DNA of 64,000 bases, from NCBI GenBank assembly GCA_030544235.1, contig CM060468.1, forward strand, positions 3,850,758-3,914,757, given 5' to 3'. The position numbers and the translations under genes were made by a program. Position 1 is the stretch's first letter. Every line of letters begins with the position of its first letter. This document shows positions 26,301-38,600 of the stretch, one piece after another. The notes beneath the pieces were generated by a model. The model did not search any database. It was not told the DNA's origin and saw only the letters and a program-made list of their open reading frames with translations. The DNA is from Lepturacanthus savala (lineage: Eukaryota; Chordata; Actinopteri; Scombriformes; Trichiuridae).

Positions 26301-29300
26301 TTTGCCACATCTCAGGTTTCAAAAAGTCGTCAAAACTGGACGTTGGAGATGAGTTACATTCAATAAAAAACAGGAAAAAAAGATCTGGGAAAGTGACATT
26401 TGTTTAATTTAACTCCAGGTAATGTAAGTTTAGAGTTTTCACCATGGAATGAAAGGAGAGTTTAAACCAGGTTGCCTAAAGTCACACTAGATAACTTAAG
26501 TGACACATAATGTTCTATGTATGTCCACAGTCATCCACTGTCAAGGCCTTTTTGATTGAAATGATTCATCAATATAAAATTCTCTGCATTTGATAAAAAC
26601 TTAAAAAGCATTATTCAGGCCATTATTTTAATAGGGTGACAGTATATTACATAAATAAGTCAGAATAAGTGGATTGACAGGGCTGCAAAATACCCACACA
26701 GGAACATTGTGACCTAAAGGTTAGAGAATCAAGCTTGTGACCAGAAGGTCATCGGTTCAATCCCCCGGATCGGCAGGATAAATCTTGGTGGGAAAAGTGA
26801 ATGAGCAGCTTCTGCCTCATTATCACCTCTGAGGTGCCGTTTAACCCCTAACCACTCCAAGGGATAAATATATCAAGATGTGATGATTAAATGCATTAAC
26901 TGATGCAGAGGATGTGTCACGATGACCTGTTTGTAAGTTTGTATGCTGCGATCATCAAGGAGAAAGTTTTGTTTTTCCACTACTACCTCATTCATTCCGC
27001 AGCTCCCTCGGCCGATGCTGCTCGCTTTTTATTTCAGTTCTCTCTCTCTCTCTCTCACTCTCTCATTTCTGCCCTCTTTTAAAATGGAGAAGCTGACAGC
27101 AAAGCCCAACAAAGATAAATGTCCTCCCCTCTGTACTCCCTCATGTCGGGGTTGTACTGCTCTGATCAGTCTCATCAGGTTTACGTGTTTGGCCACCGGA
27201 GTGTGACGTTAGGTTTCTGTTTTTTCTACCCGCCAGAACACCGCTGCCATTTTTTTTTGTTCCACGGGCAAAATGGTCTACTCCCCTTTAAATGAATGGG
27301 GAATCCAGCCTAAATCTAAATATACATTTGAAAACGGGGGCCCTAGAAAGTAATCGGTGTGGCAGAGATTGAGAGACTGATAGTGAGAGGCATTCGTCAA
27401 ATTACAAAGTAATCTCCCACATATCTAACTGGCCAGCACATTGCCAGGCTGAAGGACATTGTGTTGTACCAGTTTGTACCAGTGCGTTTAACCAGTTCAG
27501 CTCCAGGCCATATTTTTCAGGTTTCCTGCTCAAAGTGACATATCCACAGTAAATACGGAAAATCTACACAACCACACGGGTTTTCTACCTAAATCTGGTA
27601 TCAAAAGGAAGCCACAACATGTGGGGCGACTACAGAAGAGTCAGAAGTGACAGAGCAAATTAAGCTATATTACTATATTATATTAGAATATATTACTATT
27701 AGCCCAAATGATTCAGGAATCCGTAATTAAATATATTATCAGTATTTATGCCAAGATAGATGCATGTAACTTAAACCAGTGCAATGTTAGAGGGTTTTTT
27801 AGAACTGTTGTAACCAGGCGGACCTCTACTTTGTGGTGTGCCATTTGACCTTCTTCATGTACCAAACTTCATTGTGCTAACTCCAGATAAAAATACTTCA
27901 TCCAGTGTTGTGGCTGAGACATTCCTCATGCATTTTATCTACTGGATGTAATGATTTGTTCCAGGCGAACCTGTGCTTCACCCAGATGTACAAAACATAT
28001 GCTGCCCCTATATTTGGGGTCCCTGGATTTTCCTCGGATTAACTTTTTTCGGGACCTTGTGTTTCGTTTTCACTTGATCTGCGTTGGCACTAATGTGAGT
28101 GATCCGATCCGCGCTGGCAAGGCCGCCCCGGCCTACTACGAAGAAAGCAGAGGGGCTGTTTGTATAAATGAGTTAAGCAAATCTCACAACTTGATGGGAG
28201 GGGGGGTGTGCAATCTTAAAAATACCCCTTCTGTCACCATGTTCCATCAACACACCAGAACATGTGTGTGTGTTTACCTGACTGCAAGAAAACAACTCAG
28301 ACTGTACCACTTACAGAACTAGAGGGGGGGTTAGCATGATATTCCAAGGTTTTTTTTTTTTCTTATTTTAAATTTAATGTACATCCTGAAGACAAAAGCT
28401 CATTACTGCATCTGTGACATTGTGGAAACCTGCAGCATCTCTGCAACGCCACGCTCTCAAAGCAAAAAGAAACGGTTGAGGCAGTCAATTACATTCACAT
28501 AACTCATGACTAGGGGTCATGTGCCACTCTGATGGTCATGACATGCCAAGTGACCCGCAGAGTGACCAATGTCACAAGCAACTTTCAGGCAGGTGGGACA
28601 TTATGTCTCGGACAGTGAAACAGATATCCAGCATAAATAGCCGTGCAGCTCTTATAGCACCAGTAGCCGGCTACTGTTGAATTTGCAGCGAGCCAATAAA
28701 CATAACACAGTGTGGCACGGTGTGTATCTGGTATCGAAAGGAAAAAGGCAGTAAAGCAATTAAAAAAAAATGATCAAATGCAAAAAAAAAAAAGCAAATT
28801 TCATGACATCACTTTGATCAATTTGAAAAGTGATTATTTTCTCTTGGATAAAGCATTGTCATGACTATGTGATGACTACCCCCTCAATCAAAAATAATAC
28901 AAAAATGTATACAAGAGCCAGGGATTCACTAGAATATGAACATTTAGACCATAAATTGGGACTAAGGACAGATTTACAACAAGCCAATTCTATTTAATTT
29001 AGATTAAGAGCTGTTAAATCTTTATTTCACACCACTGGAGAAATGAAAATGATGCTCTTCAAACTCAAGTGAGCACTAAACTAAGATTGGACTTGGACAT
29101 TGCACTCTTGAGATGCAGGATTAATCAGAAGAGCAGCAATAGATAGAGTCCAGTGTAAAGCGGGATGGGGAAAAGCTTGAATCCTGAAATGATTTCTTTT
29201 ATATGCAATCTTAAATTTAGGGGGGAATAAACATAGTGATTTACCTATAAGACATTTTACAAACCATCGAAATTAGTGAATTTGGCTCTGCTAAATGGTA

Positions 29301-32300
29301 AATGGGTGTATATATGTATAGTGCCTTTCTAGTTATTTCAACCACTCAAACTGCTTTATGCTACAAGTGTTCATTCAACCAATTACACACATTCACACAC
29401 TGCAAAATCTGAAATTTTAACAAGTGAAAATATCCTGGTTTTGGTACACTTAGACCAATATTGAATAGAATTATCTAATTCACTGGCAGATATTGATTAT
29501 TTCAAGTTAATTTGGTGTTGTCTGAGGAAAAGAAGTAACATTTTCTTAAAAAAAAGAAAAAAAACAAAGACTACAATCAAGAAAAAATGAAGTATCTGCT
29601 GGAAAACTGCTTCTGTGTCTCCTCTTCTGCTCCCTGTGCCGTCGGAGCTGAGAGTTGATGATGCTCATTACTGTAACTTTAGTGCAATAAAACCTTCACA
29701 AGTAAAAAAGCCAAGAAGTAATTCTGTCAGGCCACTCATTTAACAAGTATAAACCTGTAAAAAAAGAAATATTTCAAGCTGCTTTGTCCACAGTCTCCCG
29801 GCTAATTAGTGAAGTGTTATTAACAAGCCAATGAAAGCTGACTGTATGTCATACAACAGTATCTAAGTTTGCCAGAAATCTTAGAATTTGTGAGATTCAG
29901 TGGTTACTTACATTGATCTTTAGATGTTCTGATAGACAGAGATATCAAGTAAAGCTCAAGTAAAACCTGGTAAGAAATCAATAAACCAATAAATTCATCC
30001 AAAGAGACAAGTCAGATCAGTCTTTGCTTTGGAGATATACACGTTTTTTTTCAAAATGGCTGCCAACAACACACTGAAGCCCATAACTTTGCTTCTGTTA
30101 TAGCTAAAAAGACAAAGTTGGTGTGTAACTGTACATTAATGAGGTCAAGGATTCCAAATAAACAACTATCAAGTCTAAAAATTCAATTGCTATATCCATT
30201 CAACGGTTTGAGGCAGATAATGCACATTTTAAATTAAAAAAATATATACTGAATGTGCATGTTAAGGATATAAAAATGTATAGAATTAAAGAAATTCAAC
30301 AAAAAAGGCATGAAATGTTACCTCTAATCTTTTTTCCCTGGAAAAATTCATTTTCCATTTATAGTTATGTATATTTGCCATCTCATTATTCTACCTTTGC
30401 ATTGAAAATACTCCTATTGCACATTCAGTTGTTATTTTATCAGGTGTGCCTTTATAATTTTAGCTTTTTTGATTAAAATGTGCACAATTCGCATGTAAAA
30501 TTGTTTGGTTATAGCAATATTATCTCTTTGGATACATTTATTCCTATGGTCCTAAGGTACTTTCACACAAAAGCAGACATTTGTATCAGCAGTAAAATGT
30601 CCTTGAACTCCTCTACCGGATACCAAGAACCAAATTCCAAATGCACTGGCTACCCATGTGAAGTCTAGGGTGAAACATAAATTGTGGCGGCCAAAAACTG
30701 AATATAAAACAACTAAATTCCTGTCTTTAGCAAACTCTGACTGCCTGAGGACAAAGCCAACAACTGAGTCAGCGATCAATAAATTATAGAATTACTTTAT
30801 ATTGTAACAAAAGGATGGTTTACGCTGCATCTACCGAAAAAACAAAAGACAGAGCGCATCTTTTATTGCTGGTTGTAGGTGCAGAATGTGCAGAGGCATT
30901 GTACATTACACAGCACTGGAGCGCAAAGAGCATGACATGGAAATCCTAATGGGAAGAATTGTCTTTTTTTTTTTTAAACAGGCCTGTATTGAATCCTGTG
31001 CATCCCATTGCTGATGAGCTACAGTTTAAACAAAGACGACACATAGCTCAGATGCCTGTCAGTGGGGGGTCAACAGGTTTGTTTGCAGGGCATCGTCAGT
31101 TCTTGTGGTGTACCGACACCCGGCCACCACTAGGGGGGGTGAGCACATCAGAATCATCTGCTAAAATGTCTGCAGTGCTGCTGTATTCAGCAGATGAGAA
31201 GTTATGTAAATGTAAGACAAAAAGAGGATGACTGGAATGAATTACTGCAGAAGTAAAAACCCAGAAATGTCCACGTGTATGTGCTACTGGTGACATTTTG
31301 TGTGGCGTAACAGTCGCACTGTTACATACTAACCATTTGTAAGGTTTAATTGGAAGATGTCATCATGCTGACACACTTTAATTCACTTTTCTGCTGGATC
31401 CATTTCACTCAACCTGCTTTGACGATGACATTTTCCAAAACAAAACCACACCCTTCGCTGACAAATCTGGTCTCATCGCTGCGTTTCATTAGGCTCATAT
31501 GGTTTATGTTGGTTGAGGATCAGTAATCTTCGCTGATTTTTCCCTTGCATGGCTGCAAAACATCGTTTCGCTGCTTGCTACAACATGATTTAATGTACTC
31601 TACAGTTCAAAAGTTTAAGAACACACATTTTTATTGAAATTTAATCAGTTTAATTCCAAGGATGTTATGTTATAGATTAATTAGACCGTTATATATATTT
31701 TACTGTATATATGACAGAGAATTAATACTGTCCCATGTTTAAAAAACATACACAGCCTGTATTCAGAAACTCTGCCTTAAAACAAGCAGTCATGACTTAC
31801 GTGAAGTTGCGATGTCACTACTATACAGTCACCAATGTTGGACTAATTCACCACCAGTTGGTAGAATTAGTTCAACATTGAGGAAAATTATCTTATTCCA
31901 CTGGCAGATAATTTAGCTTTTTTAGATTTTTAAGAAAATGTTAGTCTTGCAAGGTTCCCCGTTAATGTGCTATACTTTATTTATTAACATGGAAAGCTAT
32001 TCTAGGCTATTATTTTATTGTATATAAGCCGTGGGTCCAACAAATATTTCATTATCCAGGATAATGACAAGACTTAATGCTTTAATGCCAATTTAGTCAC
32101 GTTAAATCACACTCATTTATGCTAACAACAGTGGAAATACTAAATTCCAGCAATTCAAATTAAAATGTAATAGGCTACTTGAAGTTTTTTACTGCCATAG
32201 TTTTCCAAAATTAACTTAATTTCCATGTCATTTGAACTTCTTTCTCATTTTTTATGTTTTCTATAACTGAAAAATTGGTCAATCAATTTCTAGGTTTTTC

Positions 32301-32644
32301 CAGGAGGCGTGGGAACCCTGTCTTATTTTCTTAAAATTGACCCAAATTAGGCAAAAAAAATGAAATAAGTCAAATTATCTGCCAGTGGAATAAGTAAGTA
32401 ATTCTTACACATTCTTACTGACTAATTCTACAAAAAATCAAGATATTTCCACAAAAGGTAACGCACTTATGTTATAGAAACATGAGAAGTGTGTGGTTCA
32501 TCAAAGGAAGGCCACTGCTTTTCTAATATTGGTATGAGAAAAAAAGATATTCTTACTTCCATCACATTAAAACTGTAACGTGGCTCGTATACTTAGAATT
32601 TTCTGTTTAATAATCAGTTCCCTGATTGATGGGAGTTCTCGGAC

Positions 32645-32683
<39 letters not shown>

Positions 32684-35600
32684 TCAGGTGAGGCCCCAGG
32701 TAGAGCCTCTTACCATAAGTACCATATTCAGCCGGGCTGGTGCTTGGGTAGAAGCCCGCGGTGCCTGCTGCGACGGAGTACTGCTGGGGCGTGGCCACGT
32801 AGGTCGTTGAGCGGTACTGAGGAAACAAAAAGACAGGAAGAGAGGAAAGAAAATTCATTAGACAGTTGTCATAGGAACAGGGCTGGAAATAACTATTTGA
32901 TAGTCGATTAATGTATTGATTTTTTAAATAATTTATCTAGATCAGTTTGTTTTCTGTGAAGGTTCTCAGTCATCCAGGTCATTTTATTCTTGTGGAGTCA
33001 AAAACGTCAAGAAGTCAAGAAGATGCAACCGAAAATGTCTTTTAGTTACTATTATAGAAGACTAAAGAAACCAGAAAATAATCAGAATTGAGAAACAGGA
33101 ACCAGAGAATTTGAACATTTTCTTCTTAAAAATGACTCAAATCGAATATCAGAGTAGTTAGTGATTAATGTAATCTGGACCTGGACCCTATTTTCATAAA
33201 TCTAAGCAGAAATTTCTCAATTTGCTCCGATATTGAGTAAGAAAAAGCAGCCGACTCCACAGTCCACACACTAATGGAGGCGGTTGGGGCGTGTTGGTTT
33301 GGCCTGTATCTATAAGCCATATTTTTTGCTCCTCAGGCTCAGATTGCTATCAAAAGGCAGACTGTAGAAGCCTTTCCTAGTCTTGTCTCATGTGAGCAAT
33401 TGCAGGAATTGTGGAAACGTGACTTGCTGCTGCTAATTCTAGAGGAATTAGTCTGGAGGATTAACACAATTATTTCTTATTTTCTCAATGGGCAGAGCAA
33501 CGGGAGTCAAACGTAACCCAGCAGCTGCTGCCAGCGAGTGTTTAAAGAAAACTTTATGATAAAAATCTAAGACAAAAGGAGAAATTAACACTTTGAGAGC
33601 CACTGGTCTCCATTGTACTTGGCTACTAGAAATGTCTGCAAAGGAAAGGTAGAAAAAATAGGGTCCAGGTTGATGTATGTGTATGATTCTCCTTGTAACA
33701 GCTTCAGGAGTATCAGTCTGTACATGATGAGCAGCGCACAATGATTACAGGAATAATAGGAACAAATACATTTGGTTGGGAAAGTCAGAATATTACCTGT
33801 CTTGTCCTTTAACTATATTAATAAATTTTTCTTTAAGTCTACATTTCCTTGTTGGATTGAGACGTCAATACACTGACGGATAAACTAGCATCAATGCTAA
33901 TCTACACTGAACAATAATATAAATGCAAAACTTTTGTTTTTGCTCCCATTTCTAATGAGCTGAACTAAAACCTCTGAGATTTGTTCTATGCAGACAAAAG
34001 GCTTATTTTTCTCAAATGCTGGTCATAAAATAGTTTAAACCTGTGTTCGTGAGCACTTCTTTTTCCAGGATAATCCATCCACCTGACAGTTGGCATATCA
34101 AGATGCTGATTAAGCAGCATGATTACTGGGCTGATCCCAATAAAAGGCCAAACATCATCAATCTTCATTTGGCTACCATCATCATCTCCAACATTGTTTC
34201 CATGAATTTGGCACACGTCCATTTTCACTGCCCCCCCCCTCCTAATAAATGTCTTTTTTCTCCAAATGCACATTTGAGAGTGTCCTTTTATTTTGGCGAG
34301 CCCAAGGCATGTGTGCGATAATCATACTGTTTAATCAGTATCTTGATATGCCACGTCTGTCAGGTGGATAAATCAGCTTGGAAAGAGGAGAAGGGCACAA
34401 TAAAAAGGATTTCAACAAAGTTTAAGAGAAATGAACTTTTTGTGTGCATAGAGGACACTATTGTTTCAAATTGAAAAAAATTAGGAGAAAAATAGAAGTG
34501 TTCCATTTATATTTTTGCCCAAAACAGGCAGAACTCATTTGTGGTACATGCATTTTGTTAAATTTTCACTCCAATTAATTTGTTAATATACATTTTTTTC
34601 TAATCCAAACATAAATACTGGGGATGAAGCGAAATGAAAATTGGTGGCCCAAGCCAAATAAAATTAAACACTTGGACAAATACGGAATATTAAGTTAGGG
34701 CTGCAACTAACGGTTATTTAATAGTCAATTATTGAAACGGTTAATTGATTAGTTGTTTGGTTCATAAAATGGTGTAAAACGTTGATTGCTGTTTCCCGAA
34801 GCTGAAGATTCAACCTAAATTTTATCAGTTTATCAGCAAAGTTTATCAGTTTACTCTTATAGACGTTGTCATAGCAACAGGGCTGCAACTAACAACTGTT
34901 TTGATAGTCGATTAATCTATTGATTGTGTAACGGTTAATCTAGATCAATTGTTTGGTTCATAAAATGTCTTGTTGGCTCAAAAAAGACAGTTGATTTGTT
35001 TCTGCAACTCCTCAAGGTTTATAAAATGGTGTAAAATGGATCACTGCTTCCCAAAAGAAGAAGATGCAACCAAAAATCAATTTTTTTTGGTCCACATCAT
35101 CAGTTTACTATTATAGAAGACCAAAGAAACCAGAAAATAATCAGATTTGAGAAGCTGGAAAGAGAGAATTTGGATTATTTTCTTAACAAAATAACTTGAT
35201 CGATTAACCAATTATTAATCACAATTATTGCAATGATAAATACTTTAAAAAAACAACCTTTTTCTCCAGACCAACGTATCAAATGTAGCTTTTTTTCCCC
35301 AATATTGAGCCGAATACACCCGTATATGCATCGTTATAAATGAAAAGCATGGAACATCTAATTCCGTGTATCAGCGGTCTGCCGTTTCCGGTTTGCGGCC
35401 TCCTACCTGTCCCGGGATGAAGTAGGCGGGTCCCTGCGGCGAGCTGGGGAAGGACAGCTGCTGGCCGGGGATCATCATCATCTGTGACCCGGGTCCCGGC
35501 TGGTAGACGTGGGTGGGCGTCACGGGCCGGGGAGCGCTGCTGGGCGGGACACCCCTGGGCCCGCTGGCGGGAGGCAGGGTGGCCCTGTTGGGGTAGTAGG

Positions 35601-38600
35601 GCTGGAGAGCAGGCAAGGGGTGGACGGAAGAAGCCGTGGCGGGAGACCAGGGGAGAAGTGTCGGACGAGAACAGAGGGGTAGAAAGGTGGTGACAGAGCA
35701 AAGCGAGGCGAGGACGAACAGGCAAAAAAGAGAAACCACAGGAAAAAATTTGAAAGAGGAACAGCGTGGAAATAGGTGAAGGAGAAAATACAGAGAGAGA
35801 GAGAAATCAGGGTTACCTTTCTGAAACATCTGACATAAAAAACATCTCCCATGCCCTCGTATGATTTTTATCTCTTGGACCAAGTGGTGCTAGCTTGTCC
35901 GGCCTAATGGCTAGGCTCATAGTTTGTCCATGAATCTGTGGCTAGACTCCAAACTGGAAACATATTGGCCCCGTCTGCCAGAAGAGATAAAGCAGCTAAT
36001 GCTGTTTCATTCAGGGCTTCCTCATTGACATTCTGCTGCTGGCCTGGGAGCTAACCCGCCATAGCCAACGAAACGACACCGAGCCAACAACGCACAATGC
36101 TGCCAAAATATTAAGACACACATATGCACTCCTCCCGAGAGGCGGGGGGGGGGGAGAAGAATTGGAAGAAAAGAGGAATCGGAGTTACCTGTAGCGATCT
36201 GAAGCTTCCCTTCAGCAGCGCAAACACAGATCACACACAGAGACACATCAAATGGAAGCAAGAAGAGGTCGGGAAGAGAAGGGAGTTGGAGGGGGAGAGA
36301 AAAAAAAAAAAAAAAGAGAGAGCACCACAATCAGTTAGAGCAAAGCGCCCAGAAACCATCCGTTGTGAGCCAAGCACTGAATTAACAAGCAGCATGCAGA
36401 GAATAGGCACAACAGTGAATCCCAAATTAACTACAACTAGTTCCTAATAAGTAAGAAGCAGACTAAAAATCTCAGGAACTATTACCAGTAGATTAATCAA
36501 CTCAATGTTCACTGGTTTATACAAAGTCAAAGACTGGTGGCCGATGAGTTGTTTTATTTATTTATTTACATTTTAATCTAGGCTGGTGAAACACCTGAAG
36601 CTTTACATTCACAAATCTAATTATTTACTTCAACATCACAGAAGAGCAGAGGAACCAAACCATCAGTGTTTGATCTGGTTTGTTTTAGCTAGGACATCAT
36701 TTATAATTAGAACGTTCTCTGCCATCTGCAGATTTCTCATAATCTTGGGGACAATTTGATCAAAGAAATATGTTAATTGAGATTTCAGTTTCCGAAACAG
36801 TCCTCTAAATATTTTCATATGTTGCTCTGTAGCTATTTGACTAAGTGGAGGAATCAATGCCCACAGTCATGTTTTAAATATAAATCAATGCACTTTGACG
36901 GGTGATTTCATACCACAATTATAGCAGCTCTTATAAACAGCACATCGATATTCAAACCAAACTTTTCATGAATGTGGAAGACAGAATGGTGATAACTTGT
37001 CAAAATAAAAGTCCAACAATGGGCTAGTCCAGTGCCAAACATGAACATGTTAAAGCAAATCATTTTTGCTTCATAAAAATGTATTTGTTTGCAGATGATT
37101 TCTCATCTTTTGCTTTTACTAAGTATCACAAATACAGGTCAATGTAGCTACTTTACCTCCTGGTGTTAAACCAGTAATTACGAATACGTCACAACTCGTA
37201 AAGTAAAGTGACATTCAATGTAGACTATTCACTCAAATACATTTCTATGAAACAAAAATTTACTTGACCAGTCTTTTTAACACTGGAAGAGCCCATTGAC
37301 TCAGATGTTTTAGGTTTAATTGCTTTACAATTGTTGGGACTTTAATTTTGACAGGTTGCCATTGTTCTGTCTTCCACGTTCATCAAAGGTTTGGCATTAA
37401 TGTTGAGTCTCATGAAACAGTCATGAAAGCTTTATACGAGTGACAGCTGTTATGAACTCACCCGTCGAGTTAACTATTACCTAAACATCTATATTTCATC
37501 TTCGTCTACATCTGACAGCAGAGAAAACACGCCCACCCCCTAGTCAGGTGAGTCGGTTGTTGTTAGTACCTGTTGGTGTATAGGCCGCGGCCCTGGGGCA
37601 AACTAGAGGAGGAGGAGAGGCAGACAGGACAGACATTAAAGACAGAAAGCATGAGATCCAGGGGCGGATCTACAGGGGTGGCAAACGCTATAGACCTTGC
37701 AGAGATGCCGCCTCTAGAAGGAGCCATGCCACCCCACCCGCCAGCCCACATTTGAACGATCTAATAACAAAATACACATTGGAATAGTGGCGGCGAGTGA
37801 AACTCGGATCGTCCGAGTTGCCTCTCTGACGTGGAAAGGACGAGCATAAGGTAATATTACTGTGCACAGTAGAAATAATCATAAAAATCCAATGCTAATA
37901 GGGTTGAAGACCGCATAAAGTATTTGATTGTGAGGCACGGTTTCCAGTGAGCCTTAGCCTTGCTAATTATCATTTATAGTAATAACGTTAATGTTACAGA
38001 CCAGCCAAGGCAGGATAGTAATGAGATTGTTTGGTAAATTGTTTGTTTGTAGGGTTCCTACGGGTTTCTTCAAGTTAAATTCAAGTCTATTTAAGACCAT
38101 TTATATGTATTTTTATATATTTCTTAAACAATTCTGATCAATAAACAAATAAAAATCAGACAAAACTGAGATCCCACAGTCCCACACTCCTTAGCTTTAC
38201 AGCAATCTCTTTGTTTAAAAGTCTATTAATTGATTTTTAGTGAATATTTTTAGGTATTAATTGCCTACTGTGTCATATTTATATATATATATATGACACA
38301 GTAGGCAATTAATACCTAAAAATATTCACTAAAAATCAATTAATAGACTTTTAAAGTCTTTTTAAGGTATTATTTCCAATGATTTTGAGACTATTTAAGA
38401 CCCTGCAGGAACCCTGTGTGTCATAATTATAACTTGTGGTGTGATTCAAATTGATTTACACTAAAGTTATTATTCTGAGCGTCTGGTTTTGGGGGAGTTA
38501 ACGTTGCTAATATCAGTCAGACAAGTGTATTATGTAAAGTAAAGTCTTAAAAACACCAAAAACATTCTGTCTAAAATGTCACATTGCACTGCAGTAACAG

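Larger units (their letters stand above)
22403..32713 (-). other. large eif4g1 intron between exons 6 and 7
   Basis: A 10.3-kb AT-rich intron. Recognised content: a candidate coding first exon at 25173-25212, a tRNA-derived SINE near 26.7 kb, dispersed repeats at 29.4, 31.7 and 32.3 kb, and a CA repeat beside the exon 6 donor. A GC-rich stretch around 28.07-28.16 kb is unexplained. No further coding exon is supported. Confidence 0.7.

Noticed and set aside
26700..26790. A tRNA gene
   Set aside because: A and B boxes are present but the cloverleaf 3' part is missing and a SINE body follows, so it is a SINE.
37570..37592. A 23-nt version of exon 3 using the ccccag acceptor
   Set aside because: It would shift the frame between two phase-0 exons and lies after a weaker tract; the ctctag acceptor gives 33 in-frame nt.
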